Shown here piece by piece: positions 1-9,137 of a stretch of 64,000 bases of DNA. The translations under genes were made by a program, and so were the position numbers. The number at the start of each line of letters is the position of its first letter. Within the stretch, counting starts at the first letter, position 1. The stretch comes from an uncultured Prevotellaceae bacterium (GTDB lineage: Bacteria; Bacteroidota; Bacteroidia; Bacteroidales; Bacteroidaceae): the NCBI GenBank assembly GCA_900314655.1, contig OMWC01000004.1:1-64000 (forward strand), written 5' to 3'. The notes below the pieces were generated by a model that saw only the letters and a list, made by a program, of their open reading frames with translations, searched no databases and was not told the DNA's origin.

Positions 1-98
1 ATACAAGTAATGTCAAGCGTTTCTAAGCCCAGAGTCAGACAGAATCGTCACAAGCAAGGGCTAAATCAGACACTCGAAAAAATATCTGCGGATTTTAG

Positions 99-524
99 GA
101 CTATAAGAACTGGAACTTCTCTTGCTTCTTCACAGGTGTCTTCGGACATGATGTTTACAATGGTCTCCGTGCTCACTATACAGCACCCGACTTCTTCGCT
201 GGTGGTAAGAACGTAATGAAGGAATTCGTTACTGAGCGTCCTGCTTCAGATACAGGTTCTAACATCCCATCTGACAAGTTCATCGAAAAGGGTGACTATA
301 TCCGTCTCCAGAGCCTTACAGTAGGTTACACATTCAACAACTTCAATGGTTGGATTAAGAACCTCCAGCTCTATGCTACAATGAACAACGTATTCACAAT
401 CACTGGTTATAAGGGTCTTGACCCAGAGGTTAACCTCGGTGGTATTGATCCAGGTGTTGACTATCGTTGGAAAACTTACCCACATACTCGTACTACTATG
501 ATCGGTGCTAAGATTAACTTCTAA
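99..524 (+). CDS. SusC/RagA-type TonB-dependent transporter, C-terminal part only
   Basis: C-terminal beta-barrel segment of an outer-membrane SusC-family transporter, which imports oligosaccharides with a SusD lipoprotein. Seen: the DYKNWNFSCFFTGVFGHDVY stretch, the 'GDYIRLQSLTVGYTF' strand, 'NVFTITGYKGLDPE', and a final aromatic residue (GAKINF). It lies 14 bp before a susD gene, the usual pairing. The frame is open only from 99: upstream in the same frame there are stops at 24-26 and 96-98, and none of the three frames reads like SusC before about 99. The likeliest cause is a poor contig end; a truncated or frameshifted gene is the alternative. The start is outside the window or lost. Confidence 0.85.
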   Translation, partial: DYKNWNFSCFFTGVFGHDVYNGLRAHYTAPDFFAGGKNVMKEFVTERPASDTGSNIPSDKFIEKGDYIRLQSLTVGYTFNNFNGWIKNLQLYATMNNVFTITGYKGLDPEVNLGGIDPGVDYRWKTYPHTRTTMIGAKINF

Positions 525-538
525 AATACTAAGCGAAT

Positions 539-2191
539 ATGAAAACAAATAAAATAATTCTTTCAGTTGCCCTTCTGGGTCTGACTTTAAGTAGCTGTAC
601 AGATTTGGACGTTGATATAGATTCTCAGTACACTCAGATGCCTGGTACCGAAGCAGCTGTCAACGCAAACATGAACGACCTTTTCACGCGTTTCAGAGGT
701 ACTCTTGGTCGCCGTTACATGGAGGCTACATGTCTCTCTTCTGACGAATATACTTCATTGTCATATTCTGGTAACTGGGTTGATGGCTATACGTACGCTC
801 ACTCAGCATATCATAACTATAACTACGAGGATGCTGTTCTTGACTGGATGGAAAATTTGGGTAAGGCTAATGTGCTCGCCAGCGAGATTGCAAACTCTTC
901 TTATCCTGAGCAGAACCGTTATGAGGCTCGCGTTATGCGTGCTTTCCATACATTCCTTGAAATGGATATGTGGGGCGATGTGCCAATCGCTGATGGTGAC
1001 TATGTTACTGAGCACAAGCTCGATCCAAACAACCGTCACCCACGTGCTGAGGTTGCAAAGTACATCGAGAAGGAACTTCTTGAAATCCTTGCTGCTGACA
1101 AGCTCTCTACCGATGTGTTCGGTGAATATTATGGCAAGCCAACAAAGTACATGGCTCAGGCTCTGCTCGTCAAGCTCTACATCAACTGGCCAGTTTACAC
1201 TGCTGATGCTGTAGAAAACTATGATGCAGCTTCTTACAAAAACGAGAAGTTGGACGATTGTATCGCTCTTTGTGATGAACTCATCAAGAGTGGCAAGTTC
1301 GCTCTCGGTCCAGACGAGTATCGTTTCAAGTTCAATTGGGACAACACTGAGCGTGTAAAGGCTGGTACGATCAAGGACTTTATCTATGCTATGGAGTATG
1401 ACACCAGCACGGCACAGGGTATGCAGTGGGGACGTTCACACTCTTACAAGGATATCAAGAAGCTTGACCCCTCTATGTTCGGTGAGTTCCTCAACAACTC
1501 TGGTGGTGCTTACATGGCTGTTACCCCTGAGTGCGTAAATCGTTTCAACCTTAAGGGCGACCAGCGTAACTGGATGATTTTCGGTCTTGAGGACAAGAAT
1601 CACAACCCTGCAAATGGCCAGGTTTATGTATATGATACCCAAACTTTGCTCCCAACAGATGTTAAGTGTCTTGACCGTAATGGCAATCCTCTCGTGTTCT
1701 CAAAGGACATCAATGTCACAGGTGAACTTGCATCTGTTGATGTAGGTGATGACCTCGAAGGTTGGCGTCAGGGTTATCGTTCTTCAAAGTGGTTCGTTTG
1801 CAACAACGACTACTCTAATGGACGTAACCAGTCAAACGACGTTCCTATTTTCCGTTATGCAGATATTCTCTTGACAAAGGCTGAGGCTATGGTTCGTTCT
1901 GGTAAGAGCGGTTCAAAGGAACTCTTCAACCAGATTCGTTCATATGTAGGTGCTCCTACACTCGCTGCTGACCCAACTCTTGACGATATCTATCAGGAGC
2001 GTGGTCGCGAGTTCTTCGATGAGCTCTGGCGTCGTAACGATATGATTCGTTTCGGTCACTATGAGGATGAGTGGTTCCCACACTACAAGAACAATCCAAA
2101 TGCTAACTTCGAGAAGACTCGCCGTATCTTCCCAATCAAGAAGGGTGACCTCGATGTTAACGAGGGCTGGTCACAGAACGCTGGCTACTAA
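539..2191 (+). CDS. SusD/RagB-family starch-binding-like outer-membrane lipoprotein
   Basis: Surface glycan-binding lipoprotein of 550 aa that caps the SusC transporter. A lipoprotein signal ends in LSSC (Cys about residue 20), followed by acidic residues (TDLDVD), as in surface-exported Bacteroidota lipoproteins. The tetratricopeptide-like core shows 'ARVMRAFHTFLEMDMWGDVP' near residue 135 and 'PIFRYADILLTKAEAM' near 440, followed by 'ERGREFFDELWRR', all SusD hallmarks. The C terminus (FPIKKGDLDVN...GY) is typical. Same strand as the SusC tail, 14 bp apart. The substrate cannot be read from SusD alone; the GH92 genes that follow suggest mannose-containing glycans. Confidence 0.95.
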   Translation: MKTNKIILSVALLGLTLSSCTDLDVDIDSQYTQMPGTEAAVNANMNDLFTRFRGTLGRRYMEATCLSSDEYTSLSYSGNWVDGYTYAHSAYHNYNYEDAVLDWMENLGKANVLASEIANSSYPEQNRYEARVMRAFHTFLEMDMWGDVPIADGDYVTEHKLDPNNRHPRAEVAKYIEKELLEILAADKLSTDVFGEYYGKPTKYMAQALLVKLYINWPVYTADAVENYDAASYKNEKLDDCIALCDELIKSGKFALGPDEYRFKFNWDNTERVKAGTIKDFIYAMEYDTSTAQGMQWGRSHSYKDIKKLDPSMFGEFLNNSGGAYMAVTPECVNRFNLKGDQRNWMIFGLEDKNHNPANGQVYVYDTQTLLPTDVKCLDRNGNPLVFSKDINVTGELASVDVGDDLEGWRQGYRSSKWFVCNNDYSNGRNQSNDVPIFRYADILLTKAEAMVRSGKSGSKELFNQIRSYVGAPTLAADPTLDDIYQERGREFFDELWRRNDMIRFGHYEDEWFPHYKNNPNANFEKTRRIFPIKKGDLDVNEGWSQNAGY

Positions 2192-2208
2192 GAAGTTAAA
2201 AATGAAAA

Positions 2209-2991
2209 GTGAATAGCATTAGATTATTCATAACCTCTTTAAGTCTCTGGGCAGTCACAGTCGTGGCTGCCCAGAATATTGAGGTGGTGGTGCATCGCGG
2301 TGCCAACGCGCTGGCACCTGAGAACACGGTGGCCTCGGCCGATTCGGCGCTGGAGTATGGAGCCACGTGGGTCGAAGTTGATGTGCGCCCGTCGCGGGAC
2401 GGCGTGCTCTTCAACTTGCATGACGAAACGCTCGACCGTACGACCAATGGCACGGGCCGCCTTGTCGACATGCTGGCTGCCGACGTGCATAGGCTCGATG
2501 CTGGCAGCTGGTTTTCGCCGCAGTTTGCAGGGGCGCGGGTTCCGACGATTGCCGAGATGCTCGACTCGCTGCAGGGCCGTGCCAAGGTGTTCTTCGACGT
2601 GAAGCGCGGCACGCCTATCCCCTCGCTGGTGAAGCTTGTACGCGAGAAAGGCTTTGCCGACAAGAGTTTCTTTTGGTTTGCCGATGAGCAGATGTTGCGC
2701 GAGTTCGTCAGCCTTGCGCCAGAGATGAAGGTCAAGGTGAACGCCAAGGACATCGAACGCCTGAAGTATTGGCAGACCGTCTGCACGCCTTCGTATGTGG
2801 AGATTGCTCCGCAGTTCATCACGAAGCGCTTTCGCCGCTATTGCCGTCGCCATGACATTCGTGTGATGGCAGCCTGCCAGGAGGACGACACCTCACAATT
2901 CCGTTTGGTTATCAAGAAAAAACCTGACCTGGTCAACCTCGACCGGCCGGAAGCGTTTCTGCCGTTACTCAAGCCGAAACACGAAAAATAG
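2209..2991 (+). CDS. Glycerophosphodiester phosphodiesterase family protein, secreted
   Basis: 260-aa GDPD-fold phosphodiesterase with an N-terminal signal peptide (hydrophobic run to about residue 20, ending VVAAQ). Catalytic motifs are visible: HRG near residue 29, ENTVAS, the E-x-D metal ligands in 'WVEVDVRPSRDG', and 'LHDETLDRTTNGTG' with the second catalytic His. The start is GTG at 2209; the ATG at 2202 runs into a stop after four codons. It follows susD by 17 bp and is probably in the same unit. Between SusCD and GH92 genes it might cleave phosphodiesters on glycans instead of glycerophosphodiesters (inference). A hairpin terminator overlaps the stop codon. Base composition is more GC-rich than susCD. 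Confidence 0.85.
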   Translation: MNSIRLFITSLSLWAVTVVAAQNIEVVVHRGANALAPENTVASADSALEYGATWVEVDVRPSRDGVLFNLHDETLDRTTNGTGRLVDMLAADVHRLDAGSWFSPQFAGARVPTIAEMLDSLQGRAKVFFDVKRGTPIPSLVKLVREKGFADKSFFWFADEQMLREFVSLAPEMKVKVNAKDIERLKYWQTVCTPSYVEIAPQFITKRFRRYCRRHDIRVMAACQEDDTSQFRLVIKKKPDLVNLDRPEAFLPLLKPKHEK

Positions 2992-3018
2992 GGAGCGGAT
3001 TTTGTCCGTTCCCTATTT
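2986..3018 (+). terminator. Rho-independent terminator after the GDPD gene
   Basis: Stem AAATAGGGAGCGGA (2986-2999) pairs with TCCGTTCCCTATTT (3005-3018) with one G-T wobble, loop of 5 nt, followed by T residues. The arm begins just before the GDPD stop codon. Confidence 0.8.
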
Positions 3019-3031
3019 TTTTGTATCTTTG
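3001..3031 (+). promoter_or_regulatory. Bacteroidota promoter for the GH92 gene
   Basis: TTTG at 3001-3004, 19-nt spacer, TATCTTTG at 3024-3031: a full match to the Bacteroidota sigma consensus. It overlaps the preceding terminator, so its -33 box sits in the terminator loop. This argues against using the TTG at 3021 as the GH92 start. Confidence 0.75.
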
Positions 3032-3062
3032 CAGGTACTATTATTACTTAGGCTGTTTCAGA

Positions 3063-5681
3063 ATGAGAAAACTCTTCTTGGCATTCCTCTGCCTGCTGTC
3101 GTTGGTCGTCTCGGCTCAGGTGTGGCAGCATGTCGATCCGCGCATCGGCAGCGTTGGGGTGGGGCGCACGTTCCCCGGACCGTGCATGCCGTTTGGCATG
3201 GTAAAGCCTGGCCCTGACTGCGGCGTGCTTCCGAATGCTGGCTGGACGCCGATGCCCGAGTCTGTGCTTGGTTTTTCGCAGACACATGTCAGCGGAACAG
3301 GTGGTGGACAGAAATATGGTAATGTACTCGTGCAGCCGTTCCTGGGAAACGGTGATGTTTCAGGTTTTGAGCAAAAGCGCATATCAGAAGATATTTCTCT
3401 GGGCTATTATTCTGCGACCTTTGAAAACGGTATCAAGACCGAAATCACCACCGCTGAACGCTGTGCCTTCTATCGTTTTCATTACCCACAAGCCGGTTCA
3501 TTGTTCATCGATGCCACACACTATCTCGGCAAGAGCAACATCCCGGACTTACGCGAGGCCCAACAGTTTGTAGGGGCTGAAGTGGAAGTCTTCAATGATC
3601 ATGAAGTAAGGGGCTTCACCCGCATTCGCGGGGGATGGAACAACGGTAGTGCCTACACCGTGTATTTCTGCCTGATGACAGACAAGCCTTTCCGAAGTAT
3701 TGTCAATGACAACAACCAACGGGCGGTACTTCAATTCGAAGACACATTGGTGAATGTCAAGATTGGTATTTCTTTCATCAGTTCCCTGAAAGCTAGACAG
3801 AACATCCCCAGTACCAGTTTCGATTCACAGTTACCCATACTCCGCCAATCGTGGGAAAGTATTCTTTCACGCATTCAGATTGCGGGAACTGAGACACAGA
3901 AGCGGATGTTCTATACGGGTATCTATCACACATGTCTGATGCCTGTGGACCGCACAGGCGAAAACCCATTATGGACGGAAACGCCTTATTATGACGACTA
4001 TTATGCCATTTGGGACACCTACCGCACCTCCACCCCGCTCATCACGCTGCTCGACGAACAGCGCGAAGTGGATATCGTGAACTCCCTGCTCAACATCTAT
4101 AAGCGCGAGGGCTATATGCCCGATGCCCGTAGCGGCAACTGCAACGGACGCACGCAAGGGGGATCGAATGCGGAAGTGGTGATTGCCGATGCCTATGTGA
4201 AGGGATTACAGGGCATCGACTACGAACTGGCTCTGGAGGCCATGCTCAAAGATGCTGATGCCGACCCTGGGACTGACCACGAGAAGCATGGACGTGGCGG
4301 TCTTCTAGAATACAACTCGCTAGGCTATATCCCTTATGGCATTGACCGCGCAGGAAACCGCACGGTGGAATACGCTTACGATGATTACTGTATTGCGCTG
4401 GTGGCCAAAGGCTTGGGTCACGAAGACCTTTACGAACGATTCATGAAACAGTCGGCCAACTGGAAGAATCTCTGGCGCTCCGATTATGAATGGGATGGCG
4501 TAAAGGGTTACATCATGCCGAGAGACAAGAATGGCGCCTGGCTCGACAGCGTGCCTTGGGGCCATTCCAAAGTTTACCATCCGCGCATACCTTATACCCC
4601 CATCACGAAGGTGGCCCCCTGGTATCTGCCTTGGTGGAGCACATTCTTCTATGAAGCCCTTTCAGCAGAATATTCGTTGAGCATTCCCCATGATGTTCCG
4701 GGACTCATCGAGGCTTGTGGTGGTAAGGACGCGTTCTTACAAAGACTTAATCTGTTCTTTGAGCGCAAACATTATAATGTGGCCAACGAGCCTTCGTTCC
4801 TGACACCATGCCTTTATCACTGGTTGGGACGTCCAGATTTGACAAGTGACCGTGTGCGGCAAATCATTACCGATAACTACAACGACTCACCGACAGGACT
4901 CCCCGGCAATGATGACAGCGGAGCCATGTCTTCCTGGCTGGTGTTCCACATGATGGGGCTCTATCCCAATGCCGGACAAGATTACTATCTGCTGCATGCT
5001 CCTATGCTGAAAACCTATACCCTGCAGCTATGCAACGGCAAGTCCGTCCATGCTACGGTAATGGGAAAGGGAACCCATTTTGAAAAGGTGACCTTTAACG
5101 GAAAGGAACTGAAAGACGCTCGCATCACCCACCAGCAACTAATGACGGGTGGTGAGCTGACGTTCTATTGCAGCAACAAGAGAAAATTGACAAGTGGTAA
5201 GAAAGAAGTAATCACCAATCACCCGACACCTACCACCCAACATCTAACACCCAGCGCGCAAATCTCCTACACGCTGAACCGTCAGTTCCGCACATGGCCC
5301 ATCGGCTACGAATGGCAAGGCGACACGTTGCTGCTCACCTGTAAGGAAGCTACGTACAAGATGACTCGGGAGACCGTGGAACATGCTACAGGATTCTGCT
5401 GGGACATACCTGCCGACGGAGCCATATACCAGTCCGTGGGCACCTTCGCCTTTATCTCGAAGGATGCCTACAAAAAACTATTGCTGACGGGAAAGTTCAC
5501 CTATGATGGAATCATCTGGCGACAAATGGACACAGATGGAAAAACCATCCACGTCAGGGCAGATATTGACCGCACGGAAATGTGGATTTCCACCCAGTAT
5601 CCCCTACCTTTCGTGGTTAGGATGAAAGGCAATCCGCTGGGCATTGACTGGACGCTTACTCCCGCCCCCAAGCAGGATTAG
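3063..5681 (+). CDS. GH92 family exo-alpha-mannosidase
   Basis: Calcium-dependent exo-alpha-mannosidase, predicted secreted. From ATG 3063 the protein starts MRKLFLAFLCLLSLVVSAQ, a clean signal peptide; the longer open frame from 3021 would begin inside the promoter. GH92 landmarks: 'DPRIGSVGVGRTFPGPCMPF' at the N terminus, 'GWTPMPESVLGFSQTHVSGTG', 'ANEPSF' carrying the expected general-acid Glu, and 'GNDDSGAMSSWLVFHMMGLYP' near the C terminus. Length about 872 aa, slightly longer than most GH92 because of a linker near residue 720 (about 5190-5260). Its last 26 bp overlap the 3' end of the convergent phosphatase/GH92 gene. Linkage specificity cannot be read by eye. Confidence 0.93.
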   Translation: MRKLFLAFLCLLSLVVSAQVWQHVDPRIGSVGVGRTFPGPCMPFGMVKPGPDCGVLPNAGWTPMPESVLGFSQTHVSGTGGGQKYGNVLVQPFLGNGDVSGFEQKRISEDISLGYYSATFENGIKTEITTAERCAFYRFHYPQAGSLFIDATHYLGKSNIPDLREAQQFVGAEVEVFNDHEVRGFTRIRGGWNNGSAYTVYFCLMTDKPFRSIVNDNNQRAVLQFEDTLVNVKIGISFISSLKARQNIPSTSFDSQLPILRQSWESILSRIQIAGTETQKRMFYTGIYHTCLMPVDRTGENPLWTETPYYDDYYAIWDTYRTSTPLITLLDEQREVDIVNSLLNIYKREGYMPDARSGNCNGRTQGGSNAEVVIADAYVKGLQGIDYELALEAMLKDADADPGTDHEKHGRGGLLEYNSLGYIPYGIDRAGNRTVEYAYDDYCIALVAKGLGHEDLYERFMKQSANWKNLWRSDYEWDGVKGYIMPRDKNGAWLDSVPWGHSKVYHPRIPYTPITKVAPWYLPWWSTFFYEALSAEYSLSIPHDVPGLIEACGGKDAFLQRLNLFFERKHYNVANEPSFLTPCLYHWLGRPDLTSDRVRQIITDNYNDSPTGLPGNDDSGAMSSWLVFHMMGLYPNAGQDYYLLHAPMLKTYTLQLCNGKSVHATVMGKGTHFEKVTFNGKELKDARITHQQLMTGGELTFYCSNKRKLTSGKKEVITNHPTPTTQHLTPSAQISYTLNRQFRTWPIGYEWQGDTLLLTCKEATYKMTRETVEHATGFCWDIPADGAIYQSVGTFAFISKDAYKKLLLTGKFTYDGIIWRQMDTDGKTIHVRADIDRTEMWISTQYPLPFVVRMKGNPLGIDWTLTPAPKQD

Positions 5682-8600
5682 GCTTATTTCCCATTACAAA
5701 ATGCAACTCGCCTCCCTTCATGATATCCTCATGGAGGAGGTAGTTGTGTGTATAGGGTTGGCCGTTAAGTTCTGCACGCTGAATATAAATATTCTCCGCC
5801 GAGGCTTTCTCGGCGATAATCGTGAAAGCCTTGCCGTTCTCCAGATTAAGAGTCAGTTTCGGGAACACAGGAGAACCTATCATGTAATAGGGCGTGGCAG
5901 GACAAACCGGATAGAAGCCCATATACGAGAATAGAAGCCAGGCCGACATCTGTCCAGCATCATCATTGCCCGAGAGTCCTCCCGCATCATCCAGATATTC
6001 GGTATCCAGTATGTGGCGTACATATTTTTGTGTCCGCCAAGGCTCTCCAGCATAGTTGAACATATAGGCCACCTGATGGCAGGGCTCATTGCCATGCCAG
6101 TAACGACCTTCGGTGAACATAGAGTCGAGCTTTGACACGAACTGCTCCCTGCCGCCCATCGCCGCTATCAACCCCTGGGGATTCTGAGGCACATACCACG
6201 AGTAATGGCAAGGGGCACCCTCCGTGATGAACTTCTGTTTCTGAAATGGACTTACCTCATTCTGGAAACGGCCGTCGGCATAGCGGCCATCCACATATCC
6301 CGTCTGGGGATTCAGCACGTTTCGCCAATTCTCAGAACGCGCCATCAGCGCCTTATAATCTTCGTTCTTTCCCAAGGCCTTCGCCATCTGTGCCACACAG
6401 AAATCATCGTAGGCATATTCCAGGGTGCGACTCACCTGTTCGTTGGTATGGAAAGCATCGCTGACTTCATCCTCCAAAGGTATATAGCCGTATTTCAGGT
6501 AACTCTGCAAAGCGCGACGCCCCATTCCGTTCTTGTATTCCTCCACCGAGGCAGGCGTTTCAAAGGCATTTTTACGCATAGCCTCGTAGGCTTTCTCAGC
6601 ATCGAAGTTACGGATACCTTTCACATAGGCATCAGCGAGAACGGAAACACAATGGTCACCTATCATCGCAGCCGTATAACTGTTCCAGCAAGGGAAGATG
6701 GGCAACCAGCCTCCCTGCTCATACATTCGCACCAGCGACTGCATCATGTCTCCCGACTTCGTAGGAGAAATAATATTCAGCAGCGGATGAACAGCGCGGT
6801 AAGTATCCCACATGGAGAAGTCCATATAGGAAGACCCTCCCCCTGCCCTCCCTTTAGGGAGGGAGCAAGTGCTATCTTTACCTGCAAACTGAGGATAGCG
6901 GCCATCCACGTCGTTAATTTCATGAGGCAGGAAGGATGCACGATAAAATGCGCCATAGAACTGATGCAAACGCATCTCTCCACCCTCTGTTTTCTCTACC
7001 GACATCTTGGAGAGATGCTGAAGCCAAGTCTCATTCAGCTGCATGCGGACCTTCAGGAAATCCCAATGGGGAATCTCCGCCTGCAGGTTCTTCCAAGCAC
7101 CATCCTTACCAGTGAACGAAGATGCTGCCTTCACTATCAACGGACGACCTTCAGGCACCTCAAAGGTGAGATAGGCAATACTGTCGGTTATCCTGCTGTC
7201 CACCAGGCGGTCTTTCCACGTCAGCACATAATGGCCCGTAAATCCTGCACTTTCGCCCCATCCCTGATAGATGCGATGAACGGGATTCGTGGCATAAAGG
7301 CGGTTGTTGGCAGCATCCAAGGTGATGGTAGATTCCTTTTCGTCGCTGTTGGGCACCAGCCTGAGAGTTATCCGACGGAAACCTTTCTGGGCACTCACCA
7401 CACGGTCAGCCAACAATGGGTCTGCAGCTTCCCCTTTTCCAAGAGGCGTGAATCGGAAAATGGCAGCCCGACTCGTGGCTGTCATCTCTGCGCCAACCCC
7501 AGCCTCTGGTAGCACGATGGCATAATAGTCAGGACGTGAAGTCTCCTGTTCATGGTTCAATGGCCAGTCTTTTTCGCCTACGGCCAACGTAAACGAGCCA
7601 TAGTCCTGCGTGCAGCCGCCCACAATCCAATGACTGTTGCGGAAACCCTGAAACTCTGCGTCTTTATAATAATAAGGTGCCACGCATTTCTTTTCCGTCC
7701 AACGGGTCTGCGGTGTCCAGAAGTTCATGCCGTTAGGTACCAGTACGGCAGGCAACGTCTGTCCGAACTCTTCCGTTTTCTTGCCGAAAAGGCCCGCAGT
7801 CTTGGTAATACTCGGAGAAGTTCCCGTAAAGGTGTTGATGCCCTGAAGGATGCTGTTCATCCGCTCCTTTTCAAGCCAATGCGCACACCTCTGCTTGATG
7901 TACTCCCAGTCATAATAAGGAGGTTCGAAGGCAGGTTTATTCTCAAAGCAGAGAATCTCATTGTACTTCACTTCCTTTTCGTTATGCAGGAATTTCACGA
8001 TGACATGTCCCTTGGCATTACGGTAGAAGATTATCTGCAAGTTGGCACCCATGGGCAGAATCTCGTCCATCAGGTTGGAAACTCCGTTGAAGAAACCTAT
8101 GAGCGAAAGCAGATGATAGAGACAGGTGTCATGGCCAAAGCGCAAGGTGGCTGTGGAAGTCCCCGTAGCTATCACACTGTCGGCTGTCTCCACGATATTC
8201 TGCCATAGAGAGGCAGCACAACGGGCAGGGATGTCATGATTGAAAGGATCTATGCCGTTCACCAGTCTCATGCGGGTGTTGTTCATGTCATAGACTGCCT
8301 GGATCTCCTCTTCCGTAAACAGGTCCCAGAAGGAATCCTTCAGCGGGATGTCCTGCATCGAAGAAGCCAGGGTATGCAACTCGGAGAGCAGTTTGTCTGG
8401 CTCTTTCTGTTTGGAGGGGTCTTTATAGAGGGTACCTGCCAGGCGTTCACCCGTCACCTTGCACATCACCACCGTATCCCGTTCCAGTTCCTCTTCCTCT
8501 GGCGACGTGTAGGCTATATAGTACATATATTTCTGGTCCGTCTCTTCCACGATGTCCAGTGCAGGGTTCAGTTTCCTGAGTTGCTCACAGAAGGCACGCA

Positions 8601-9090
8601 TGCTGGCAGCACAACGTGGGGAGGTGCTTGAGCGGGCTGAAATGTGAATGTCTTTCTGTCTGAAGATTTCCTTAAACCGCCTGTACATCCTATGGGCTAT
8701 TTGCCGATGCTGTTCAGCACCGAGGGGTGTCAGTTTTCCGCCATTCCCACGGGCATTCTCCAAGGCTGGTTGCAGTCGGCGTTTCACCTCCAGACCAAAA
8801 TCCGTGAGATTGCTTTCATCCTCAAACTGTGCTGCAATCCATTCGTAGCGGCTGTCCTTGGGCATCCATCGGGAGCCATGGCGGCCGTAATGAGAAATAT
8901 AGAACGGCTTATACCCCTTGGGCACAGGTGTGTATTTCACCTTCGGAGCCTGGTAGGCGTAATACACGCCTCCATACTTCTCATATTGTGCATGCGCGGT
9001 AAAAGGTGTAAAAGTCATAACTAACATAGTGAGCCCCTTGATAAAGGAAGGCTTAAAGACTGGATTTATTTTAAATGAACACAAAAACAC
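5656..9090 (-). CDS. Fusion: histidine acid phosphatase (MINPP/phytase-like) + GH92 mannosidase
   Basis: 1144-aa predicted secreted two-domain enzyme. Residues about 36-430 form a histidine-phosphatase domain: RHGSR at 70-74 (phospho-accepting His), 'SARSSTSPRCAASMRAF' near 151-167 and the distal HD in 'RFGHDT' at 320-321. Residues about 440-1144 are a GH92 domain: 'GNEPCHQ' with the general-acid Glu, and 'GNDDAGQMSAWLLFSYMGFYP' near the end. The start is uncertain: the open frame begins with GTG at 9090 inside an intergenic repeat, and a signal-like segment ends TAHAQ at residue 35. A short GC-rich palindrome (6833-6867) is read in frame as 'SLPKGRAGGGSS'. Last gene of the minus operon that starts with GH89; 47 bp after GH28. 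Confidence 0.88.
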   Translation of the reverse strand: MFLCSFKINPVFKPSFIKGLTMLVMTFTPFTAHAQYEKYGGVYYAYQAPKVKYTPVPKGYKPFYISHYGRHGSRWMPKDSRYEWIAAQFEDESNLTDFGLEVKRRLQPALENARGNGGKLTPLGAEQHRQIAHRMYRRFKEIFRQKDIHISARSSTSPRCAASMRAFCEQLRKLNPALDIVEETDQKYMYYIAYTSPEEEELERDTVVMCKVTGERLAGTLYKDPSKQKEPDKLLSELHTLASSMQDIPLKDSFWDLFTEEEIQAVYDMNNTRMRLVNGIDPFNHDIPARCAASLWQNIVETADSVIATGTSTATLRFGHDTCLYHLLSLIGFFNGVSNLMDEILPMGANLQIIFYRNAKGHVIVKFLHNEKEVKYNEILCFENKPAFEPPYYDWEYIKQRCAHWLEKERMNSILQGINTFTGTSPSITKTAGLFGKKTEEFGQTLPAVLVPNGMNFWTPQTRWTEKKCVAPYYYKDAEFQGFRNSHWIVGGCTQDYGSFTLAVGEKDWPLNHEQETSRPDYYAIVLPEAGVGAEMTATSRAAIFRFTPLGKGEAADPLLADRVVSAQKGFRRITLRLVPNSDEKESTITLDAANNRLYATNPVHRIYQGWGESAGFTGHYVLTWKDRLVDSRITDSIAYLTFEVPEGRPLIVKAASSFTGKDGAWKNLQAEIPHWDFLKVRMQLNETWLQHLSKMSVEKTEGGEMRLHQFYGAFYRASFLPHEINDVDGRYPQFAGKDSTCSLPKGRAGGGSSYMDFSMWDTYRAVHPLLNIISPTKSGDMMQSLVRMYEQGGWLPIFPCWNSYTAAMIGDHCVSVLADAYVKGIRNFDAEKAYEAMRKNAFETPASVEEYKNGMGRRALQSYLKYGYIPLEDEVSDAFHTNEQVSRTLEYAYDDFCVAQMAKALGKNEDYKALMARSENWRNVLNPQTGYVDGRYADGRFQNEVSPFQKQKFITEGAPCHYSWYVPQNPQGLIAAMGGREQFVSKLDSMFTEGRYWHGNEPCHQVAYMFNYAGEPWRTQKYVRHILDTEYLDDAGGLSGNDDAGQMSAWLLFSYMGFYPVCPATPYYMIGSPVFPKLTLNLENGKAFTIIAEKASAENIYIQRAELNGQPYTHNYLLHEDIMKGGELHFVMGNKPNPAWGRE

Positions 9091-9133
9091 AAAGACGCAA
9101 AATTTAAAAGGTTATCGTTAGGGTTAGCGTTAT
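9077..9133. repeat. Intergenic repeat, degenerate copy (ACACAAAGAC family)
   Basis: Carries AACACAAAAACACAAAGAC followed by TTTAAAAGGTTATCG, matching the starts of the copies at 23969 and 25471. The second arm is missing. Confidence 0.5.
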
Positions 9134-9137
9134 CATT

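Noticed and set aside
10..216. 68-codon open frame at the window start
   Set aside because: It is out of frame with the SusC tail over the region where SusC sequence is clear, and its translation has no SusC character. Likely low-quality or shifted contig-end sequence.
3021..3062. TTG start for the GH92 gene at 3021
   Set aside because: It would put the start in the -7 promoter box and ahead of a clean signal peptide that begins at 3063.
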